9,153 bases of DNA, taken from positions 1-9,153 of the forward strand of contig JACZQL010000024.1 in NCBI GenBank assembly GCA_022545745.1, given 5' to 3'. The notes below the pieces were generated by a model, which had not been told where the DNA came from, made no database searches, and worked only from the letters and a program-made list of their open reading frames with translations. Positions 1 to 4,690 of this stretch are shown here, piece after piece. This DNA is from Deltaproteobacteria bacterium (GTDB lineage: Bacteria; Desulfobacterota_B; Binatia; UBA9968). A program made the position numbers and the translations under genes. How positions within the stretch are numbered: position 1 is the stretch's first letter; every line of letters starts with the position of its first letter.

Positions 1-348
1 ATAAGACCTATCTTCGGGCCTGGGAGCCCATCTTGTGGGTGGTCAACGGCAAGAAGCCCAACGTCCTCCGGCGCTCCTTCCGGTATCGGGATGACAAAGA
101 CTGGGTAATCGGGCCCAGCGCGGTGGGTGAGTCCGAGGGGGCGCGGCTGAAGAAGAAGCACCCGACACCCCGGCCCGACTGGCTGTACGAGTACTTCATC
201 ATCCGCGCCAGCCGGCCTGGGATGACGGTCTTGGACCCGATGATGGGCTCGGGCACCGGTGGCCGTGTGGCCAGGCGCCTCGGCCGCCGCTTCGTGGGCT
301 ACGACATCAACCAGGACTACGTGGACCTGGCGCAGCAGACGATCGACG
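1..348 (+). pseudogene. C-terminal fragment of a DNA (adenine-N6/cytosine-N4) methyltransferase, open to the left edge
   Basis: The frame starting at base 3 is open from the window edge, so the real start lies outside; the TTG at 33 is not a credible start. The translation holds a methyltransferase C-terminal half: [14 protein letters not shown], then [10 protein letters not shown], which is the S-adenosylmethionine-binding motif I, then [14 protein letters not shown] and a short helix DYVDLAQQ. This order, with motif I near the C-terminus, fits the beta class of N6/N4 amino-methyltransferases such as phage and restriction-linked enzymes. The catalytic DPPY-type motif would lie upstream and is not seen. 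Family resemblance ends around base 345, and what follows does not belong to it. G+C content is clearly higher than in the gyrase genes. It is probably a fragment brought in by a chimeric join; specificity cannot be stated. Confidence 0.7.
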
Positions 349-357
349 GACGATCGT
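339..357. repeat. 7-bp perfect inverted repeat with 5-base spacer at the first mosaic junction
   Basis: ACGATCG at 339-345 is followed by ACGGA and then its exact reverse complement CGATCGT at 351-357. It sits where methyltransferase similarity ends. There is no T-run after it, so it does not look like an intrinsic terminator. It may be chance or related to the join. Confidence 0.4.
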
Positions 358-500
358 GCAACCGGAAAGAAGAAACGATCCGAGAACCGATTCAACGCGC
401 GCCGCACGATGCCGAACTCATTCGCCACATCGCGATAGATACGATCGAGATCGTAATGACCGGCGATCTCGCACTGGCTGGCCATGCGGAAGCCGGTCGC
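350..500 (-). other. Unrecognised coding-like fragment on the minus strand
   Basis: The plus-strand frame here gives an unnatural peptide, whereas the minus-strand frame gives a protein-like one, with segments such as [34 protein letters not shown] and [13 protein letters not shown] do not recognise a family. The minus frame uses the same codon triplets as the flanking plus-strand fragments, and it stays open in both directions only because the flanks are G+C-rich, so its limits are not set by stops. Its right limit overlaps the first codons of the molybdopterin oxidoreductase fragment (500-520), where only one of the two readings can be real. Low confidence; it may be one more piece of the mosaic. 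Confidence 0.3.
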
Positions 501-656
501 GCCGAGGTCCTCATAGTAATCGATCCCCGGGAGACGGAGCTGACCCGCTACGCCCAGCTGTGGCTGCGGGCGAGGCCAGGCACAGAGTCCGTTCTCCTCG
601 GCGCTATACTGCGGGTTATCGTGGACGAGACCCTGGAAGACAAGGAGATGATGGCC
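501..656 (+). pseudogene. Fragment of a molybdopterin-dependent oxidoreductase large subunit
   Basis: In the plus frame the peptide runs [35 protein letters not shown] and [13 protein letters not shown]. This matches the pattern in the molybdopterin oxidoreductase family (formate dehydrogenase, nitrate reductase and NuoG relatives), where an IDPR.T......D....RPGTD..LL....HVI.E..L.D..F block follows the first part of the nucleotide-binding fold. Only about 50 residues are present. No iron-sulfur cysteines or cofactor-binding regions are included, and neither end is a natural gene end. It lies between an unrelated minus-strand piece and a protease piece without any linker. Family assignment comes from remembered consensus only; the exact enzyme cannot be told. 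Confidence 0.55.
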
Positions 657-905
657 GACCCCGAGCTCGAGCTGGTGCCGGAGCGCGCGCGGGTGGGCGT
701 CGAGATTCGCGTCATCGGGAACGACGCCGGAGAGAAGCTCTCGATCCTCGCGGGAACCCTGGCTCGCCTCGACCGCGACGCCCCGGTCTACGGCAAGAGC
801 GGCTACAACGACTTCAACACCTTCTACTACCAGGCGGCGTCCGGCACTTCCGGCGGCTCGTCGGGTTCGCCCGTCGTCGACATCCACGGTCACGCGGTCG
901 CGCTC
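657..905 (+). pseudogene. Fragment of an Nma111/Deg-like trypsin-fold serine protease
   Basis: The plus frame encodes [19 protein letters not shown], then [29 protein letters not shown] and [16 protein letters not shown]. This is the second half of the protease domain of the HtrA/Deg-type family that includes fungal Nma111. The nucleophile is the serine of GSSGSP at 861-863, equivalent to GNSGGP in HtrA. The catalytic histidine and aspartate would lie upstream and are absent, as are any PDZ domains. The family signature stops at AVAL (ending at 905); the following codons are antisense to jag. It is an internal fragment, not a functional gene. The protease family call is strong, but which subfamily or organism it came from cannot be determined. 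Confidence 0.7.
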
Positions 906-977
906 TACTCCCAGAACCTTCAGGGCATTGGCAATGGCCCCATCGATGGTGTCACCTTCGGCTTCCACATGCTCCAT
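897..977 (-). pseudogene. jag: Start of jag (KhpB, RNA-binding protein next to yidC), cut off after 27 codons
   Basis: From ATG at 977 the minus strand encodes [20 protein letters not shown] followed by VLGVERD. This is the Jag_N pattern (VEAEGKTVEEAIEEALKELGV.RD) that opens Jag/KhpB, an RNA-binding protein with KH and R3H domains whose gene follows yidC in many bacteria. A good ribosome-binding site, GGAGGT at 987-992, lies nine bases before the ATG, and yidC ends 28 bases upstream. After VERD the frame stays open but no longer reads as Jag: it becomes antisense to the protease fragment. The KH and R3H domains are therefore missing here. The break lies within 897-905, where both readings share the same nine bases. 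The position next to yidC makes the identification reliable. Confidence 0.75.
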
Positions 978-986
978 GAAACAGCT

Positions 987-992
987 ACCTCC
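987..992 (-). promoter_or_regulatory. Shine-Dalgarno site of jag
   Basis: GGAGGT on the minus strand, nine bases before the jag ATG at 977. It supports that start and shows that the yidC-jag joint belongs to the native chromosome. Confidence 0.6.
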
Positions 993-1005
993 AACACAGA
1001 GTGTT

Positions 1006-2655
1006 CTACTTTGTCATACGGTTGATGAGATACTGTTGCCCGATGGTCAGAATATTATTGACAAACCAGTAAATAGTAAGGCCAGCGGGAAAGGTAACGA
1101 ACAACACTGTGAAGACCACTGGCATCATCATCATCATTCTTCGTTGATTCGGGTCGCCCACAGAGGGTGACATCCACTGCTGCAAGAACATGCTGGCACC
1201 CATAAGAAGGACGAGGATCGGGAGCCCTACCTTCCAGCCCAACAAGGTGAACGGCAAGGACTCATAATCGGGCCGTGAGAGGTCCTGGATCCACAGGAAA
1301 GAGGCATGACGCAGATCGATCGGCGTGCGCAACGCGTTGTAGAGCCCTATGAAGACCGGAAACTGAAGCACCATGGGGAGACACCCCCCCAGGGGGTTCA
1401 CCTTGTTGCGCTTGTAGAGATCCATGATCTCTCGATTCATCTTCTCCTTGTCGTCTTTAAATCTTTCTCTGATACGCTGCATTTGCGGTTGCAGCTTCTG
1501 CATTTGCTTCATGGAGACGAAACTCTTGTGTGTCAGGGGAGCGAGGAGGAGTTTGATTATGATGGTAAGCAGAATGATATCAATGCCATAGCTGCCCGTA
1601 AAACGGTGGAAAAATCGCAAAATGTGAAGCAGCGGCGCGGAGACGAAGGTAAAGTAACCGAAATCAATGGAGCGGTCCAAACCATTGCCGAGGGCCTTCA
1701 GTACATCAAGGTCCTTGGGACCCAGGAACAGGGTGAATCGGGCCGTCTGGAGGGCACCGGTTGAGGCCTGGCTGCCCATTGACATGCGGAAGCCGCTACC
1801 GATCGTGTTAACGCTCACGGTCTGGTTTGCCGGTGCATCGGGTAGGACGGCAAGGATGAAATAGGTAAAGCCAAAACCCGCCCAAGCAATTTCTCCATTC
1901 CACTCCTTCCCTGCACCGATCTCCTTTGCGGCCTCGCGGATGAGTTTTCCCCCCACCAAGGCAATGAGCCCTTCAAACACGGTGTCCTTCTTGAGGTCCC
2001 CACCGTTTCTACCCGTGGTCAAGAGCAGGCGCGGCGGCGGGATCCCACTCCGACCTTGCACGGAGACCTCCAAACCAATGGGGTAGGTGGAACCCGTAAA
2101 GGTAAATCTTTTGGTCAGGATCCCCCCTCCAGGGATTTGGCCCTTGAACAGCAGAGTCCTTTGGGCATCACCGGTCAGGTTGAGGTTGCCTCCCTGAACC
2201 TCATAAACCAGTCGCTCGTCATTGAAAGGAGCCTCTCCCGGTAATTGTAACTGTACACCCAGGGGATAGGGAACTCCGGGGCTCGAGGTGACCATCTCAA
2301 AGGGTGGACTCTCCTGCTCGACTGAGGTGCGGTATTGCTTCAACACCAGACTCTTCAGTCGCCCGCCCCGGTTAGTAAAGACGGCAATGTAGAGATCGGT
2401 CTCGACCCTGAACTCCTTAACAGGCAACTGGGTTGGTTGAGTTTGTTGAGTTCGTTCAGTTTGCTGCTGCAGCGGAGCCATTGGAGTGACCCTTTGAGCC
2501 TCTTCAATGGGCACGGGTAAAGGCCTTCGTGGGGCAGTGACTTCCTGTGCAGGTTCTTTCTCCTGAGGAGTCCCATAGTAACGGCCCACCCACTCTTGAT
2601 AAAGGATGAGAATGGCAATCGAGAGAACGATGGCTATAAGGACGTTTTTTTCCAT
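1006..2655 (-). CDS. yidC: Membrane protein insertase YidC
   Basis: 549-residue YidC/Oxa1-family insertase of the inner membrane, which folds and inserts membrane proteins alone or with SecYEG. Residues 4-20 ([17 protein letters not shown]) form the first membrane segment. Residues 30-80 are a Pro/Gln-rich linker, and about 80-330 the beta-rich periplasmic domain found only in Gram-negative-type YidC. The conserved insertase core follows, with membrane segments near 335-352, 356-374, 420-441, 470-491 and 507-535. A charged cytoplasmic hairpin (376-418) lies between the second and third core segments. [16 protein letters not shown] at 420-435 is a family hallmark. Lys368 sits where E. coli has the groove Arg366. 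The ATG is eight bases after the yidD stop and has no visible Shine-Dalgarno site, suggesting translational coupling. Five consecutive methionines occur at 507-511. Jag follows downstream. Confidence 0.97.
   Translation of the reverse strand: MEKNVLIAIVLSIAILILYQEWVGRYYGTPQEKEPAQEVTAPRRPLPVPIEEAQRVTPMAPLQQQTERTQQTQPTQLPVKEFRVETDLYIAVFTNRGGRLKSLVLKQYRTSVEQESPPFEMVTSSPGVPYPLGVQLQLPGEAPFNDERLVYEVQGGNLNLTGDAQRTLLFKGQIPGGGILTKRFTFTGSTYPIGLEVSVQGRSGIPPPRLLLTTGRNGGDLKKDTVFEGLIALVGGKLIREAAKEIGAGKEWNGEIAWAGFGFTYFILAVLPDAPANQTVSVNTIGSGFRMSMGSQASTGALQTARFTLFLGPKDLDVLKALGNGLDRSIDFGYFTFVSAPLLHILRFFHRFTGSYGIDIILLTIIIKLLLAPLTHKSFVSMKQMQKLQPQMQRIRERFKDDKEKMNREIMDLYKRNKVNPLGGCLPMVLQFPVFIGLYNALRTPIDLRHASFLWIQDLSRPDYESLPFTLLGWKVGLPILVLLMGASMFLQQWMSPSVGDPNQRRMMMMMPVVFTVLFVTFPAGLTIYWFVNNILTIGQQYLINRMTK
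2427..2462. repeat. 9-base tandem repeat inside the yidC linker
   Basis: On the plus strand the units are GTTGAGTTT (2436-2444), GTTGAGTTC (2445-2453) and GTTCAGTTT (2454-2462), preceded by a diverged ACTGGGTTG (2427-2435). In yidC this gives four Thr-x-x tripeptides ([12 protein letters not shown]) at residues 66-77, in a low-complexity linker where insertions are easily tolerated. Confidence 0.6.
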
Positions 2656-2663
2656 GGTGGATT

Positions 2664-2885
2664 TTACGGAACCGGGTCGACACCACCCTGGTGAAGCGGG
2701 TGGCAGCGGAGAAACCTAAGCAGCCCAAGCCAAAGCCCCTTGAGGCACCCATGCCGATTCACGGCCTCAAGGGTAAAAGCCGAACAGCTGGGGAAAAAAC
2801 GGCAGGATGGGGGTAGGAGAGGCGACAGGAAACGGCGATACCCTGAAAGAAAAAGAATGAGCCCCCTTCTGCTTAAATCCGCCAT
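2664..2885 (-). CDS. yidD: Membrane protein insertion efficiency factor YidD
   Basis: 73-residue YidD (DUF37/haemolytic-like family), a small inner-membrane-associated protein that assists YidC-dependent insertion. The family core is complete: [49 protein letters not shown] and GGVDPVP, with the characteristic cysteines in CRFFPSC and near RCHP. Length matches the family. ATG at 2885 was chosen because GGAGG at 2894-2898 is eight bases upstream; a GTG at 2900 would add five residues and overlap rnpA by ten bases. The Shine-Dalgarno site abuts the rnpA stop, and yidC begins eight bases after the yidD stop, so rnpA, yidD and yidC form a tight operon. Confidence 0.93.
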   Translation of the reverse strand: MADLSRRGLILFLSGYRRFLSPLLPPSCRFFPSCSAFTLEAVNRHGCLKGLWLGLLRFLRCHPLHQGGVDPVP

Positions 2886-2890
2886 ACCTC

Positions 2891-3241
2891 TCACCTCCAC
2901 AGGGAAGTACAGGCCTTCCCGAGTTCCCTCACCACCTGGTCATGAGACAGATCTGCCGCCCCTTTCCTGGCAATGATTAGCAGATCCCGATGGGCAGACA
3001 GGGAGTTTTGGTGCCTACGGAAATATTCGCGCAGGTATCTCTTAATCCGATTACGGATCACTGCTCCACCTATCTTCGCGCTGACCGTGATGCCGAGTCG
3101 ATGGACTTCCCTAGCATTAGCCCTGCTAATGACTATAAAGTGTGGGGTGTAGACCTCTTTCCCCCTGCGTGAAAGGCTGAGAAACTCAGAGCGTCTGGTA
3201 AGGCGGGCTCCCTTTGGGAACCTTTCCCTGCCCTGCGACAA
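2891..3241 (-). CDS. rnpA: Ribonuclease P protein component
   Basis: Protein subunit of RNase P, which helps the catalytic RNA remove the 5' leader of tRNA precursors. From TTG at 3241 it is 116 residues, the usual length. It shows the N-terminal [20 protein letters not shown] block, the strand [17 protein letters not shown] with the RNR signature at 63-65, the helix [10 protein letters not shown], and the ending [21 protein letters not shown] was chosen because GGAG at 3249-3252 is seven bases upstream, the 14-base gap after rpmH is normal, and residues before it do not resemble RnpA. The same frame stays open across all of rpmH to another TTG at 3430, giving a 179-residue reading; there is no ATG in the frame. 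yidD follows five bases downstream. Confidence 0.93.
   Translation of the reverse strand: MSQGRERFPKGARLTRRSEFLSLSRRGKEVYTPHFIVISRANAREVHRLGITVSAKIGGAVIRNRIKRYLREYFRRHQNSLSAHRDLLIIARKGAADLSHDQVVRELGKACTSLWR
2894..2898 (-). promoter_or_regulatory. Shine-Dalgarno site deciding the yidD start
   Basis: GGAGG immediately before the rnpA TGA, eight bases ahead of ATG 2885. It favours this ATG over the GTG at 2900, which would lie upstream of the site. Confidence 0.6.
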
Positions 3242-3255
3242 CTTTCCGCTCCGTT

Positions 3256-3417
3256 CTACGAGCGAGCCTGTTTCGGCGGTATCGTAACAGTCAGTTTCTT
3301 CCGTCCCTTCGCCCTTCTCCGGCTTAGAACCTTGCGTCCCCCAGGGGTAGCCATCCGTGCCCGGAAACCGTGAGTCCTCTTCCGCCTGATATTGCTTGGT
3401 TGATAAGTCCGCTTCAT
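3256..3417 (-). CDS. rpmH: 50S ribosomal protein L34
   Basis: 53-residue, very basic protein starting [18 protein letters not shown], the invariant opening of bacterial L34, followed by [20 protein letters not shown] and a short extension ending KQARS. It binds 23S rRNA in the large subunit. Family length is usually 44-50, so the C-terminal tail ([14 protein letters not shown]) is slightly long. ATG 3417 is supported by GAGG at 3425-3428, seven bases upstream. rnpA begins 14 bases after the stop, the near-universal bacterial arrangement. A TTGACA-type promoter lies about 60 bases upstream, so rpmH is probably the first gene of the rpmH-rnpA-yidD-yidC-jag transcript. Confidence 0.96.
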   Translation of the reverse strand: MKRTYQPSNIRRKRTHGFRARMATPGGRKVLSRRRAKGRKKLTVTIPPKQARS

Positions 3418-3453
3418 ATGAGATCCTCAAGCCGCATAAGTTACCAGTTCTCT

Positions 3454-3483
3454 ATTTCAATCATAGAGTTCTCGCCTTGTCAA
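3454..3483 (-). promoter_or_regulatory. Probable sigma70-type promoter of the rpmH-rnpA-yidD-yidC operon
   Basis: On the minus strand a perfect TTGACA -35 box lies at 3478-3483, followed after 18 bases by TGAAAT (3454-3459), four of six matches to TATAAT. A TATGAT at 3460-3465 matches better but is only 12 bases from TTGACA. The site lies in the 105-base gap between gpsA and rpmH, about 36 bases before the rpmH ATG. A 6-bp inverted repeat (CTCTAT/ATAGAG, 3450-3468) overlaps the -10 region. Confidence 0.45.
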
Positions 3484-3522
3484 TTTTGACCTCCGCATTT
3501 GCCGGTGGAACGAACCCCCCTG

Positions 3523-4530
3523 TCATGGAAGCTCACGCTTGAGAGTCCGTTGCATGAGGTCGCGGACCGCGCCCATGGGGTTTTTCCCCTTATATAGGAC
3601 CTGGCACATTTGCTCGACGATGGGCATTTCAACCTCCAGCCGTTGGGCTAGGAGACGCACGGAACGAGTATTACGGACGCCCTCGGCCACCATGCGCATG
3701 CCAGCTAAAATATCGCTGACCTTTCGCCCTTTGGCAATTTCCAGACCCACCCTACGATTTCGGCTCAACTTCCCCGCACAAGTCAAAATTAGGTCCCCTA
3801 GACCGGGAAGCCCTGATAGGGTTAGCGGGTCTGCGCCCATCCTCACGGCCAGACGCGTCATCTCGGCCAAACCGCGGGTCATCAATGCGGCACGGGCGTT
3901 GTCCCCCAGGGCCAACCCGTCACTGATCCCTGCGGCTATGGCGATCACATTCTTAACCACTCCACCCATTTGTACCCCGATTACATCCTGCGACGTATAG
4001 ACTCTAAAGTTCTGGGTACTCAGGGTCTTTTGAACATCACTGCCAACCTCATCGTCATAGGCAGCCAGCGTGATGGCCGCCGGAAGTCCCCGCGCCACCT
4101 CGAGGGCGAAGCTGGGACCGGAAAGGAATGTCAGATGTCTTCTCCTTGGCTCACCGAAGAGGTCGATGAGGACCTCGCCCATGGTCAAAAGGCTCCCTTC
4201 CTCAATCCCCTTGGTCCCACAAACCAGGGTGGCGTGCGGGACCATATGGGACACAGCCCCCTGCAACACCTCACGTACGAGATGGGAGGGTACTGCAAAG
4301 AGCAGGACCTCCTTCTCGGGAACCACCTCTTTCAGAGAACGGGTGATTTTGAGCTGTCGGGGCAGGGGAACCCCAGGGAGATAGGTTACATTTTCGCCCT
4401 TCGCCTCCATCTCCCGAAAGGTGGCCTCTCCGTGACACCACAGAGTGACCTCATCACCTTTCTCGCACAGCAGTTTGGCTAGGGCCGTCCCCCAGCCTCC
4501 AGCCCCAATGACCCCTATTGCCCGTCCCAT
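3523..4530 (-). CDS. gpsA: Glycerol-3-phosphate dehydrogenase [NAD(P)+]
   Basis: Cytoplasmic enzyme reducing dihydroxyacetone phosphate to sn-glycerol-3-phosphate, the backbone for phospholipid synthesis. 335 residues, the usual length. The N-terminal Rossmann fold shows IGVIGAGGWGTALA with GxGxxG at 9-14; FAVPSHLVREVL at 78-89 and CGTKGIE at 104-110 follow. The C-terminal helical domain has VVKNVIAIAAGISDGL with the expected catalytic Lys193, NARAALMTRG at 211-220 and GLGDLILTC at 243-251. ATG 4530 was chosen because it places the GxGxxG motif where the family has it; a GTG at 4539 would add three residues. The GAGG before the ATG is only three bases away, so the start is uncertain by three codons. 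It follows gyrA after a 155-base repeat-filled gap and precedes the rpmH operon, which has its own promoter. Confidence 0.95.
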   Translation of the reverse strand: MGRAIGVIGAGGWGTALAKLLCEKGDEVTLWCHGEATFREMEAKGENVTYLPGVPLPRQLKITRSLKEVVPEKEVLLFAVPSHLVREVLQGAVSHMVPHATLVCGTKGIEEGSLLTMGEVLIDLFGEPRRRHLTFLSGPSFALEVARGLPAAITLAAYDDEVGSDVQKTLSTQNFRVYTSQDVIGVQMGGVVKNVIAIAAGISDGLALGDNARAALMTRGLAEMTRLAVRMGADPLTLSGLPGLGDLILTCAGKLSRNRRVGLEIAKGRKVSDILAGMRMVAEGVRNTRSVRLLAQRLEVEMPIVEQMCQVLYKGKNPMGAVRDLMQRTLKRELP

Positions 4531-4540
4531 GGCCCTCACA

Positions 4541-4620
4541 AATCGTTAATCGTTATTGGTTACTGGTCAACCAAATATGGGGTCCGGTTAATCGTTAATC
4601 GCTATTGGTAAATCGATTAC
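4541..4620. repeat. 7-base-periodic array including a 20-base direct repeat (gyrA-gpsA gap, left half)
   Basis: AATCGTTAATCGTTATTGGT at 4541-4560 recurs with one change at 4590-4609, 49 bases (seven units of 7) apart. Read in steps of seven from 4541, many units are variants of AATCGTT or ATTGGTT (4541, 4548, 4555, 4590, 4597, 4604, 4611), with diverged units between. It directly abuts the gpsA start. Confidence 0.65.
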
Positions 4621-4644
4621 TCGCTCATTGACAAGGACCTATGC

Positions 4645-4690
4645 AGCTAACGGATATACGATTAACGAGTATACAATTAACGAAATTAAT
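4645..4690. repeat. 15-base tandem array in opposite sense (gyrA-gpsA gap, right half)
   Basis: Three consecutive units, AGCTAACGGATATAC (4645-4659), GATTAACGAGTATAC (4660-4674) and AATTAACGAAATTAA (4675-4689), share TAACG at the same place. CGATTAACGA at 4659-4668 is the exact reverse complement of the TCGTTAATCG found at 4543-4552 and 4592-4601. The last unit overlaps the gyrA stop codon. Confidence 0.6.

Noticed and set aside
356..979. 207-residue plus-strand reading frame
   Set aside because: Arg/Pro/Gly-rich out-of-frame shadow in G+C-rich DNA with no recognisable motif.
33..1025. A single 330-residue plus-strand protein
   Set aside because: It joins pieces of at least three unrelated families without complete domains, ends antisense to jag and yidC, and stays open because G+C-rich sequence has few stops.
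1123..1137. (CAT)5 microsatellite encoding five methionines in YidC
   Set aside because: It lies in a Met-rich part of a membrane segment where such runs occur naturally; kept only as a note in the yidC entry.
1306..1764. 152-residue plus-strand reading frame
   Set aside because: Antisense to the conserved yidC core; no family resemblance.
2643..2654. A_AAA_AAC slippery heptamer at codons 2-4 of yidC
   Set aside because: It is the normal MEKN start; no downstream stimulator or useful -1 frame was seen.
3490..3508. Hairpin downstream of gpsA as a terminator
   Set aside because: The stem has a mismatch, only about five pairs, and is followed by mixed sequence rather than a T-run on the minus strand.
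3970..4482. 170-residue plus-strand reading frame
   Set aside because: Antisense to gpsA, whose motifs are complete.
4605..4640. gpsA promoter with TTGTCA on the minus strand
   Set aside because: No acceptable -10 box at 16-18 bases; the region is repeat-derived.
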